Shown here: positions 1 to 5,496 of the stretch, piece by piece
How positions within the stretch are numbered: the first letter of the stretch is position 1
Layout of the letters: the number at the start of each line of letters is the position of its first letter
Source of the DNA: JAUZPB01 sp050262615
Lineage (GTDB): Bacteria > Bacteroidota > Ignavibacteria > Ignavibacteriales > SURF-24
DNA length: 5,737 nt
NCBI GenBank assembly: GCA_050262615.1
Contig: JBLNEL010000039.1
Coordinates: forward strand, 1-5,737
Direction: 5' to 3'
The notes under the pieces: model-generated
Seen by the model: only the letters and a program-made list of their open reading frames with translations
What the model was told of the DNA's origin: nothing
Databases searched by the model: none
Translations under genes and position numbers: made by a program

Positions 1-1
1 G

Positions 2-202
2 ACACTTTTATTTGGATATGCAGTTGATGATGTTGTCTATTATGCTGGTAATCTGTATAAGGTATTAGACAGTAATGAGAATTTAACAATTCTTAATAAT
101 CTGGACCAGCCAGAACTTACAATTACATGTAAAACAAATAGTCCGATGCTGAAAATGGCAGAGGATGATAAACAAATAAAAAAAAATAAAAAAGGGAGAT
201 AA
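2..202 (+). CDS. C-terminal end of an unrecognised phage protein (5' truncated)
   Basis: An open frame runs from the window edge to a TAA at 200-202, giving 66 residues with no start codon needed inside the window, so this is the 3' end of a longer gene. The visible part begins TLLFGYAVDDVVYYAGNLYK and ends in a very lysine-rich tail (KQIKKNKKGR). I do not recognise a family and see no catalytic motif. The basic, Asn/Lys-rich end suggests a flexible tail. The next gene starts 7 nt after this stop, and its Shine-Dalgarno site (GGGAG, 194-198) lies inside this coding sequence. The two are therefore probably co-transcribed and translationally linked. Support comes from the tight spacing and the open frame; the function is unknown. 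Confidence 0.6.
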   Translation, partial: TLLFGYAVDDVVYYAGNLYKVLDSNENLTILNNLDQPELTITCKTNSPMLKMAEDDKQIKKNKKGR

Positions 203-209
203 CTAAATC

Positions 210-713
210 ATGTCAGGAATTGAAGAATTTGTTGATAATTACAAACCTAAAAGGAAAGGACCAGTTAAAAGAGAGTTTGTACTAAATGATGAAATGAAGT
301 ATATGGCTCAGGAGATTATCCGGGAAAAGAAAATTGATGTTCATCCGGCAAAGATTGAATATATTACAATTGAGCCAAATATTTCAAAGTCAGTTGCAGC
401 TAAGTGCGTAAAGACCGGCAAGGAATTAAAGTTCTTTTCAGGGTTCGATTATATAATCGAAGTTTCAGGAGAATTGTGGAGTATCCTGGATAAAGAGACA
501 AAACAAATTTTACTTGAAAACCAACTCAGAAAGATCCTGGTGCTGCAGAATGATAAAACCGGTGATTGGAATTTCAAGCTACGAAAATATGATGTCTCTC
601 AGTTCTCTAAGGTCATGGCTGAGCATGGCACAGACTGGACAAAGAAGATTAAACTTTGCATAGGCAGCTTGTATGATCTTACTCCAGCAGAGGAAGATTC
701 TATACAAATTTGA
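210..713 (+). CDS. Putative phage metallopeptidase-like protein with lost active site
   Basis: A 167-residue protein. The ATG at 210 follows GGGAG (194-198) at about 11 nt. From memory, its layout matches the putative phage metallopeptidase family: an N-terminal helix (about residues 28-40), a beta strand region, the segment FFSGFDYIIEVSGELWSIL (75-93), then the helix that normally carries DHELxH, then a segment normally starting HDVxEF. Here the helix reads LLENQLRK (101-108) and the later segment YDVSQF (127-132). The two His ligands, the catalytic Glu and the later His are thus replaced by N104, K108, Q105 and Y127, while the surrounding scaffold is kept (W90, LL101-102, L106, DV128-129, F132, HG139-140). 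If the family call is right, this is a pseudoenzyme, perhaps a binding or inhibitory protein. Family assignment is recall-based and should be confirmed by profile search; that the ORF is real is much more certain. Confidence 0.75.
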   Translation: MSGIEEFVDNYKPKRKGPVKREFVLNDEMKYMAQEIIREKKIDVHPAKIEYITIEPNISKSVAAKCVKTGKELKFFSGFDYIIEVSGELWSILDKETKQILLENQLRKILVLQNDKTGDWNFKLRKYDVSQFSKVMAEHGTDWTKKIKLCIGSLYDLTPAEEDSIQI

Positions 714-793
714 AAAAATTATAAAATTAAGTTGAACATTACCTAATAAAAAGCAATATTAGACAATCATAGGAATTAATTATAAGGTCCTAT

Positions 794-961
794 ATGCTTT
801 ACATCGTTTTCTTATTGTGTCTGACCTATATCGTATGGATGGCAATTGAAATGAAAATTGCTCCATGGGGATATGAAGATTCAACAGGCTTTCATCTGGG
901 AAAGCCTGACGTAATTACAACTGCAAAAGGTGTCGGTGAGTTTAGTGATACTGATAAGTAA
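794..961 (+). CDS. Small one-helix membrane protein, 55 residues
   Basis: A 55-codon ORF, ATG at 794 and TAA at 959-961, preceded by AAGG (784-787) with a 6-nt spacer. Residues 1-18 (MLYIVFLLCLTYIVWMAI) are strongly hydrophobic and read as a membrane anchor or uncleaved signal. The remaining 37 residues (from EMKIAPWGYEDS onward) are soluble and moderately acidic at the end (GEFSDTDK). There is no cysteine lipobox and no family I recognise. The topology is probably a single N-terminal helix with a short exposed tail. It sits 80 nt after the metallopeptidase-like gene and is followed by further small ORFs, so it may be an accessory membrane protein of the phage. The hydrophobic pattern and the ribosome binding site support it; the small size and lack of a known family keep confidence moderate. 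Confidence 0.5.
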   Translation: MLYIVFLLCLTYIVWMAIEMKIAPWGYEDSTGFHLGKPDVITTAKGVGEFSDTDK

Positions 962-975
962 AGACCTTCATAAAA

Positions 976-1167
976 ATGGGAATGAAGAAAGACTACGCAT
1001 GTATAGAAACCATAAAGGGTATGGTGAGTAAAAAAGACGGTTCTATTCTAATTACTGATTTATTAACTAGCAGGAATCGAAGAAAATGGGAAGAAAAATA
1101 TTCTCAATCCTTTCAGTTCTCATTCTGGTTTTTGTTATATCTCAGGCAATTAGCCCCCCAGGTATAG
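976..1167 (+). CDS. Doubtful small ORF, 63 codons, overlapping the next gene
   Basis: An open frame from ATG 976 (or the in-frame ATG at 982) to a stop at 1165-1167. No convincing Shine-Dalgarno site precedes either start. The first 38 residues (MGMKKDYACIETIKGMVSKK onward) look protein-like and hydrophilic. The last part overlaps the start and signal-peptide region of the ORF at 1086 by 82 nt in another frame, and its Ser/Phe/Leu-rich composition there is what an out-of-frame reading of a signal peptide would give. It could be a short real peptide, the N-terminal remnant of a broken gene, or chance. I list it because it fills the gap between two better-supported small genes, but I consider it more likely non-coding or degraded. 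Confidence 0.2.
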   Translation: MGMKKDYACIETIKGMVSKKDGSILITDLLTSRNRRKWEEKYSQSFQFSFWFLLYLRQLAPQV

Positions 1168-1457
1168 CTAAAACTACTCCGAATGCTGAAATAACCTTTG
1201 CTTTTGATCAGCAAACGTCAGCTGATCTGCAGTCCGCAATGGTTCTCCAGCAGATCAGTTCGGAGGGGATAATAAGCCAGTCCCATGAGACTATTAACAA
1301 CTCAACTAATAATAATTATGTGACAATCTCAAACCAGGCATTTAGATGCTCTTTGGAGGGAAAGCACTTAAAATATCCGCCATATAACCAAGCAAAATAT
1401 GTGATCGGATACCAGAAAAGGATAAAATTCTTAATACCGAATTCAATTACACTTTAG
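1086..1457 (+). CDS. Small exported protein with N-terminal signal peptide, unknown function
   Basis: A 123-residue ORF. The ATG at 1086 follows AGGA (1072-1075) at about 10 nt, and an in-frame stop at 1068-1070 rules out a longer start. Residues 1-4 (MGRK) are basic, residues 5-22 (IFSILSVLILVFVISQAI) are a hydrophobic core, and SPPGIA-K at about 23-29 gives a plausible signal peptidase I site. No cysteine follows, so it is not a lipoprotein. The mature part is polar and Asn/Ser/Gln-rich (QSHETINNSTNNNYVTISNQ), with a single Cys, and ends in a basic/hydrophobic segment (KRIKFLIPNSITL). I recognise no domain. Another frame stays open past this stop (about 1390-1621), so a frameshifted C-terminus is possible but unproven. 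With the membrane protein at 794 it forms an envelope-directed accessory pair. Confidence 0.5.
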   Translation: MGRKIFSILSVLILVFVISQAISPPGIAKTTPNAEITFAFDQQTSADLQSAMVLQQISSEGIISQSHETINNSTNNNYVTISNQAFRCSLEGKHLKYPPYNQAKYVIGYQKRIKFLIPNSITL

Positions 1458-1485
1458 CTCAAATTCAAATTGTTCTTAAAATAAT

Positions 1486-1551
1486 GGCTGTATTAACGAT
1501 CGAGCAAAATTATAAAGATGTTACTGTTCTCAAGGTCCTCTTAATACAGCC
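1486..1551. repeat. Exact 11-bp inverted repeat forming a long hairpin
   Basis: GGCTGTATTAA at 1486-1496 is the perfect reverse complement of TTAATACAGCC at 1541-1551. The 44-nt interval can pair further: GATC 1498-1501 with GGTC 1534-1537 (one G-U), and GAG 1502-1504 with CTC 1529-1531 across a two-base AA bulge. The result is an extended hairpin of about 18 bp ending 15 nt before the tRNA-like element. No T-run follows directly (TATTCTTCTTTC), so it is not a standard terminator. It may be the 5' domain of the same structured RNA, a processing or stability hairpin, or the remnant of a mobile element. Only the sequence complementarity is certain. Confidence 0.6.
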
Positions 1552-1567
1552 TATTCTTCTTTCAAAG

Positions 1568-1732
1568 ACTGAGGTGGTGCAATTGGCAGACACAAGCGCG
1601 GTGAGTCTGGAGCAAAGTTAAGGTTTATGAAATCCTTCGCGCTATAACACTCAGGCTAACTTTTTCGGTTAAAGTTGGTACTTCGAGAAGAAGTATAAAG
1701 CCGATGCCGGTTCGAGTCCGGTCCTCAGTCCA
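1568..1732 (+). ncRNA. tRNA-Leu-like structured RNA with greatly expanded anticodon/variable region
   Basis: The ends are tRNA-like. The acceptor is ACTGAGG 1568-1574 with CCTCAGT 1723-1729, extendable by G1567-C1730, and CA follows at 1731-1732. A D arm GTG/CAC (1577-1579/1591-1593) closes the loop CAATTGGCAGA, very close to bacterial tRNA-Leu. The T arm is GCCGG 1706-1710, TTCGAGT, CCGGT 1718-1722. Between the arms lie 112 nt instead of the usual roughly 33. Within them AGCGCG 1595-1600 pairs with CGCGCT 1638-1643 in the anticodon-stem position, enclosing a 37-nt loop with its own hairpin (AAGGTTT 1620-1626 with AAATCCTT 1630-1637, one bulge). The variable region holds a three-way junction: GGCT 1654-1657/AGCC 1699-1702, AACTTT 1658-1663/AAAGTT 1671-1676, and TACTTC 1679-1684/GAAGTA 1690-1695. 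It may be a tRNA with insertions, a tRNA mimic or a decayed tRNA. A normal tRNA call is not supported. Confidence 0.7.
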
Positions 1733-1745
1733 AAATATATTTCAA

Positions 1746-1770
1746 ACTCCATAAGCTATGAGTGTGGAGG
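1746..1770 (+). promoter_or_regulatory. Hairpin abutting a strong ribosome binding site
   Basis: ACTC 1746-1749 and ATA 1751-1753 pair with TAT 1757-1759 and GAGT 1760-1763, with a bulged C1750 and a 3-nt loop. Three bases later comes GGAGG (1766-1770), 6 nt before the ATG at 1777. TGAGTGT 1759-1765 is also complementary to ACACTCA 1647-1653 inside the tRNA-like RNA, so the local hairpin and a long-range pairing exclude one another. This arrangement could control access to the ribosome binding site. Complementarity is seen; any regulatory role is inference. Confidence 0.35.
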
Positions 1771-1776
1771 ATAAAC

Positions 1777-1869
1777 ATGGGAAAATTTCAACGCATTTAT
1801 TTCCCTAACCATAGCTGCAGTCGACATATTAACTCCTTATTGGGGCCCTTTACAAGAGCCCCATATTAA
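1777..1869 (+). CDS. 30-codon ORF with strong ribosome binding site (possible leader peptide)
   Basis: ATG 1777 to TAA 1867-1869 encodes MGKFQRIYFPNHSCSRHINS followed by LLGPFTRAPY. The ribosome binding site GGAGG (1766-1770) with a 6-nt spacer is one of the best in the window, better than that of the ATPase gene it precedes by 36 nt. The peptide is basic, with no membrane segment and no known family. Its last third is encoded within a stable hairpin (1841-1863), so ribosome movement through the ORF would open that hairpin. This fits a leader peptide affecting the downstream operon, but there is no run of one amino acid to suggest classical attenuation. It could also be a chance ORF after a fortuitous GGAGG. 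Confidence 0.35.
   Translation: MGKFQRIYFPNHSCSRHINSLLGPFTRAPY
1841..1863. other. GC-rich hairpin upstream of the recombination operon
   Basis: TGGGGC 1841-1846 pairs with GCCCCA 1858-1863. After one C/A mismatch, CTT 1848-1850 pairs with AAG 1854-1856, closing a TAC loop. It is the most GC-rich helix in the leader. A T5 run (1877-1881) lies 13 nt downstream, too far for a textbook intrinsic terminator, though it could act as a weak terminator or pause site before the ATPase gene at 1906. It overlaps the 3' part of the 30-codon ORF. Confidence 0.5.
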
Positions 1870-1905
1870 AGTGAACTTTTTCTAAACAAATAAAGGATAA
1901 ACTAA

Positions 1906-3837
1906 ATGAAATCAATATTTCTTCAAGAATTATCCCTTTTAAACTTCAAAGGGATTCCGGAATTAGTTGTGAGCTTTGATGATATAACCAATATCTATGG
2001 CGCAAACGGTACCGGAAAGACAACAGTTTTTGACGGATTCTACTGGCTATTGTTTGATAAAGATAGCAGCAATAGAAGTAAATTCGAAATCAAGCCTCTC
2101 GACAAATCAAGCCAAGTACAACATGGCCTTGAATCTACAGTAATTGGAAAGATACTCATCAATGGCAAGCTGAAAATATTCCAGAAAACATTCAGAGAGA
2201 AATGGGAAAAGGAACGCGGAACAGCTGATAAAAGATTTACAGGACATGAGACTTTGTATTATATCAATGGAGATCCGGTAAAAATGTCAGAATACAATAA
2301 AGCTGTAAACGACATGCTGGATGAAACAATATTCAAGATGCTTACTAATCCTCTATACTTTTCACAAACCTTATCCTGGGCAGAAAGAAGAGCAATTTTA
2401 ATAAGCATCATAGGTGACATTCCGCTTAGTGAGGTAATAAAGTATGATCCAGAACTTGCTCCACTTGAGAATATATTAATTGATTCAGATACAGAAACAT
2501 TGAAAAAAAGCTTTAATGCCAGAAAAAAGAAATTAAATGAAGATGTGGAAAAAATACCAATCCGGATCGATGAATGCCAAAAGTCAATTCGCGAAATTGA
2601 TTCAGCTGCATTAAACAAGGAAATTGAAGAACATCAGGGTAAGCTTGATGGAATTGAAAATCAATTACTGTCTCAAACTCAACTGGATCCTGCAATTACA
2701 GCTAAAAAAGATAAACTGAAGCTTATTCAGGCCAAGGTATCAGCAATTGAAAGTGAAAAAGATAATAAAAAGTATGAAGAAGAAAGGACCTTAACAAGGG
2801 ATCTGAGAAAAATTGAAAGTGATCTGAAAGAGTCCCAGAGAGTAATTGAAGATACCAAATCTCAGATTAAAAATAATCAGGAGTTGAAAGAAAACTATGG
2901 AAGACAGGCTGAGCAACTCCGTAAGGACTGGCATACTGAGCACGATAAACCTTTTGAACTGAAGGAGGATTTTATCTGCCCTACTTGTCACAGAATGTTG
3001 GATGAAACTGAAATTGAAAAAAAGAAAAAACAACTGCAGGAAAATTTCAATAACGAAAAAGCCAAGAACCTTGGAAGTATAACTGAAAAAGGCAAAAATA
3101 TTGCTGAAAAAATAAAAAAACTGGAAAAAGATATTACTGATCTTGAAACTAAAGTCAATAATACTGAAAGCTCCATAGAGACATTAAAAATAAGCATTGA
3201 TACTAAAAAGAAATTAATCCAGGAGCAGAAAGAAAAAGAAAGTGACTACGGACAGGAACATAAATCTTTGAAAGAAGAGATTGCAACCTTAGAAAAAGAA
3301 ATTGAACTGCCAAGTGATAATCTGCAGCAGATTGAATTGCTTTCTAATCAGAAAAAAGAGTTGCAAAAGCAGATCGACCGGTTAAAATCAGAACTCAGAC
3401 AGGATGAATTAAATAAGCAGATGAAAAAGCGTATTAATGAACTTGAACAGGAAGAAAAGAAGGTATCACAGAAAATTGCCGAAGTAGAAAATCAGATATT
3501 TCTTCTGGAAAGGTTTGAAAAGACAAAAGCTGAAATGATGGAAAGTTCAATAAATAAAAAGTTTGAGAATGTAAGATTCAAGTTATTTGACATTCAGGTA
3601 AATGGTGCATTAAATCCCACATGCGAAGTGCTAGTTGATGGTGTACCTTTTAGTGATGCTAATAATGCCGGCAAGTTCAATGCAGGGATTGACATCATAA
3701 ATACACTATCAGATCATTACAAAATTACTGCCCCTATTTTTATTGATAACCGCGAGAGTATCAATGAAATAATTCCAACATCATCACAGATTATAAACTT
3801 AATAGTCACTAGGGATAAACAATTAAAGGTAGCTTAA
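1906..3837 (+). CDS. SbcC/SMC-like phage AAA ATPase with coiled coil and zinc hook
   Basis: A 643-residue protein; ATG 1906 follows AAGGA (1893-1897) at 8 nt. It opens with the SMC/SbcC-type start LLNFKGI and a Walker A motif GANGTGKTT (residues 32-40). Long Glu/Lys-rich coiled coils (about 200-345 and 370-535) flank a CPTC zinc hook (358-361), which in Rad50/SbcC dimerises two hooks around zinc. The C-terminal half-site has FSDANNAGKFNAGIDIINTL (582-601), taking the place of the ABC signature, then a Walker B-like IFIDNRES (611-618). The usual Glu after Asp614 is Asn615, leaving Glu617 as a possible substitute. It is much shorter than cellular SbcC (over 1000 residues), as usual for phage versions. 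It starts the recT operon, with recT 4 nt downstream, so a role in DNA-end processing during recombination or replication is likely. No SbcD-type nuclease is visible. Confidence 0.9.
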   Translation: MKSIFLQELSLLNFKGIPELVVSFDDITNIYGANGTGKTTVFDGFYWLLFDKDSSNRSKFEIKPLDKSSQVQHGLESTVIGKILINGKLKIFQKTFREKWEKERGTADKRFTGHETLYYINGDPVKMSEYNKAVNDMLDETIFKMLTNPLYFSQTLSWAERRAILISIIGDIPLSEVIKYDPELAPLENILIDSDTETLKKSFNARKKKLNEDVEKIPIRIDECQKSIREIDSAALNKEIEEHQGKLDGIENQLLSQTQLDPAITAKKDKLKLIQAKVSAIESEKDNKKYEEERTLTRDLRKIESDLKESQRVIEDTKSQIKNNQELKENYGRQAEQLRKDWHTEHDKPFELKEDFICPTCHRMLDETEIEKKKKQLQENFNNEKAKNLGSITEKGKNIAEKIKKLEKDITDLETKVNNTESSIETLKISIDTKKKLIQEQKEKESDYGQEHKSLKEEIATLEKEIELPSDNLQQIELLSNQKKELQKQIDRLKSELRQDELNKQMKKRINELEQEEKKVSQKIAEVENQIFLLERFEKTKAEMMESSINKKFENVRFKLFDIQVNGALNPTCEVLVDGVPFSDANNAGKFNAGIDIINTLSDHYKITAPIFIDNRESINEIIPTSSQIINLIVTRDKQLKVA

Positions 3838-3841
3838 AATT

Positions 3842-4780
3842 ATGGCAGAAAACACAAACCCGAACAATGAGCTTGAAAAAGCTCCTTCAAGACAACAAGA
3901 AGTAATTGAAAGATTCAATTTCTTCAATCCAGAACACTTTGCAACAATGCAGAGAGTTGCAACATTATTTGCAACATCGGAACTTGTACCTGACATGTAC
4001 AGGATAACCGATAAGAACCCGAAAGAAAAGGCAATTGCCAATTGTATTATAGCTATTGACATGGCCCAGAGGATTGGAGCGAATGTTTTAATGGTAATGC
4101 AGAATCTTGTAATCGTTTATGGACGTCCTTCATGGAGTTCTAAGTTTCTAATCTCTACGGTAAATACATGCGGAAGATATGAACCTCTTCAGTACAAATT
4201 TGAGGACCTTGGCGAATTATCAAATGTTGAATATACAGAATACGAATGGAATGGGCAAAAGAAAGTGGCTGCAACAAAAGTGCTGAAAGATACCATTAGA
4301 AACATTAGTTGTTATGCTTATACATCATCTAAAGGGACCGGCAAAATACTTGAAGGTGCTCCCATATCTATTGAAATGGCTATCAAAGAAGGATGGTACA
4401 CAAAAAACGGATCCAAATGGAAAACCATGCCTAAACAGATGCTAATGTATAGAGCAGCCTCCTTCTGGACAAATGCCTATGCTCCTGACCTATCAATGGG
4501 TATGAAGACCGAAGATGAGATAAAGGATATTGAGGAAGCCCAGATCATCGAGGAAAATGAGATAGATAAAAATGCAAATAAAGACATAATTGATATTAAG
4601 CCTAAAACAGAATCACAAGGCGAAAATACACAACCGGCAGCAAATACGGAAGTAAAGCAGACTGAAGAAAAGTCAGAGAAAAAACAGTCTGATAAACAGC
4701 AATCAGATAAACAGCAGGATACTAAAAAGAATAGCACTAAAAATAACGTTGATCTGGGATTTGCAGGGCCAGGATTTTAA
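3842..4780 (+). CDS. recT: RecT-family single-strand annealing protein
   Basis: A 312-residue protein starting at ATG 3842, 4 nt after the ATPase stop, with AAGG (about 3826-3829) inside the upstream gene as a weak ribosome binding site. RecT hallmarks are visible: NVLMVMQNLVIVYGRPSWSS (81-100) followed by KFLISTVNTCGRYEPL, and GWYTKNGSKWKTMPKQMLMY (184-203) followed by RAASFWTNAYAPDLSMGMKTEDE. RecT proteins bind single-stranded DNA, form oligomers and anneal complementary strands in phage recombination. The conserved core ends near residue 230. Residues 231-302 are an acidic then Lys/Gln/Ser-rich low-complexity linker with the repeat QSDKQ-QSDKQ, and the protein ends NNVDLGFAGPGF. No RecE-like exonuclease lies beside it; the ATPase and the MBL protein occupy the expected partner positions. 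The TAA overlaps the next ATG by one base (TAATG), which points to coupled translation. Confidence 0.93.
   Translation: MAENTNPNNELEKAPSRQQEVIERFNFFNPEHFATMQRVATLFATSELVPDMYRITDKNPKEKAIANCIIAIDMAQRIGANVLMVMQNLVIVYGRPSWSSKFLISTVNTCGRYEPLQYKFEDLGELSNVEYTEYEWNGQKKVAATKVLKDTIRNISCYAYTSSKGTGKILEGAPISIEMAIKEGWYTKNGSKWKTMPKQMLMYRAASFWTNAYAPDLSMGMKTEDEIKDIEEAQIIEENEIDKNANKDIIDIKPKTESQGENTQPAANTEVKQTEEKSEKKQSDKQQSDKQQDTKKNSTKNNVDLGFAGPGF
4685..4714 (+). repeat. Two 15-bp in-frame tandem repeats in the recT linker
   Basis: CAGTCTGATAAACAG (4685-4699) is followed directly by CAATCAGATAAACAG (4700-4714), differing at three positions and encoding QSDKQ twice, with a partial third copy (QDTK) after it. 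The repeats lie in the disordered linker between the RecT core and its C-terminal tail. They probably arose by slippage and are likely to vary in number between related phages. Confidence 0.6.
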
Positions 4781-5478
4781 TGAACATCAAAATTTTAGGG
4801 AGCAGTAGCTCCGGGAATTGCTATATACTTTATACTTCAAGAGAGGTCCTTTTGCTTGAGTGTGGAGTGCAATACAAAAAGATATTAGCTGGTCTTAATT
4901 ACAAACTGGATAATATTGTCGGATGTCTTGTCTCACATGAGCATAAGGACCACTCAAAGTCAATAAAAGAGATTATGAAAGCCGGTATCGATGTTTATAC
5001 CTCAGCAGGTACATTTCAGGCAACTAAAGCATCAGGTCATCGAGCACATGTAATAAAATCTCTAGAGCAAATTGAAATAGGAGGATTTACAATCCTCCCT
5101 TTTCAGACTCAGCACGATGCAGCTGAGCCACTTGGCTTTCTAATCTATCACGAAGAGATAGGAAAAGTTTTATTTGCAACCGATACATACTATATCCAAT
5201 ATAGGTTCCCGGGATTAAATTATATAATGGTTGAATGTAATTTCAGTAACGATATATTACAAAAGAACTTAGATGCTGGAGTATTAAATAAAGCATTAAA
5301 GAATAGGCTTTTAAAATCTCATTTCAGTCTAGAAAATGTAAAAAAATTTCTTCAGGCTAATGACTTATCAAAGGTTGAATATATCTTCTTAATGCATCTA
5401 AGCAGCGGTAATAGTGATTCAGAACTATTCAAAACAGAAATTCAAAAGCTTACTGGTATTCCAGTGCATATATGTTAG
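4780..5478 (+). CDS. Metallo-beta-lactamase-fold hydrolase, YycJ-like phage type
   Basis: A 232-residue protein whose ATG overlaps the recT stop by one base. It starts MNIKILGSSSSGNCYIL, the GSxSSGN opening typical of YycJ/WalJ-type MBL proteins. The metal-binding motif HEHKDH (53-58) is intact, and later ligands are visible as His112 (QTQHDA), Asp135 (FATDT) and probably His206 (MHLSSGNSD). The length fits a single-domain MBL-fold enzyme without extra domains. The YycJ branch includes proteins with 5'-3' exonuclease activity on DNA, and phage copies commonly follow recT. A nuclease supplying single-stranded DNA for RecT is therefore the leading inference, with RNA or other phosphodiester hydrolysis as alternatives. 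It is the third gene of the coupled operon. Fold and metal site are well supported; the substrate is not shown by sequence. Confidence 0.9.
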   Translation: MNIKILGSSSSGNCYILYTSREVLLLECGVQYKKILAGLNYKLDNIVGCLVSHEHKDHSKSIKEIMKAGIDVYTSAGTFQATKASGHRAHVIKSLEQIEIGGFTILPFQTQHDAAEPLGFLIYHEEIGKVLFATDTYYIQYRFPGLNYIMVECNFSNDILQKNLDAGVLNKALKNRLLKSHFSLENVKKFLQANDLSKVEYIFLMHLSSGNSDSELFKTEIQKLTGIPVHIC

Positions 5479-5479
5479 T

Positions 5480-5486
5480 GGAGGGG
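5480..5486 (+). promoter_or_regulatory. Strong ribosome binding site of the methyltransferase gene
   Basis: GGAGGGG lies 2 nt after the MBL stop codon. It is 10 nt before ATG 5497 and 7 nt before an in-frame TTG at 5494. I prefer the ATG start, but the TTG has the more usual spacing and would add one residue. Confidence 0.6.
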
Positions 5487-5496
5487 AAAATATTTG

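Noticed and set aside
760..786. Promoter-like TAGACA and TATAAG before the 55-residue ORF
   Set aside because: The spacer is only 15 nt and the -10 box would overlap the ribosome binding site, leaving almost no 5' leader. Such matches are frequent in AT-rich DNA.
1484..1621. A 45-codon ORF in another frame running into the tRNA-like element
   Set aside because: There is no ribosome binding site before its ATG, and it covers both the inverted repeat and the D arm. The RNA structure explains this sequence better.
1568..1732. An ordinary tRNA-Leu gene, or one with a group I intron
   Set aside because: The anticodon loop and variable arm are both far too long, and removing one insert does not restore a normal tRNA. 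The insert (about 80 nt extra) is too short for a group I intron and I see no recognisable group I core.
1841..1881. Rho-independent terminator
   Set aside because: The hairpin is good but the T-run begins 13 nt after the stem and the ATPase gene follows directly; listed only as a hairpin.
2259..3197. Minus-strand open frames opposite the ATPase gene
   Set aside because: They mirror the coiled-coil codons of the + strand gene, are Phe/Ser/Leu-rich as expected for antisense of Lys/Glu-rich sequence, and lack a coherent domain.
1906..3837. Calling the ATPase sbcC itself
   Set aside because: It is about half the usual length, lacks the standard signature motif and has no SbcD neighbour, so only an SbcC-like description is justified.
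4477..4737. Minus-strand ORF opposite the recT tail, Cys/Ser/Phe-rich
   Set aside because: It is an antisense reading of the low-complexity linker; the repeated Cys-Leu-Ser pattern is simply the reverse of the QSDKQ repeat.
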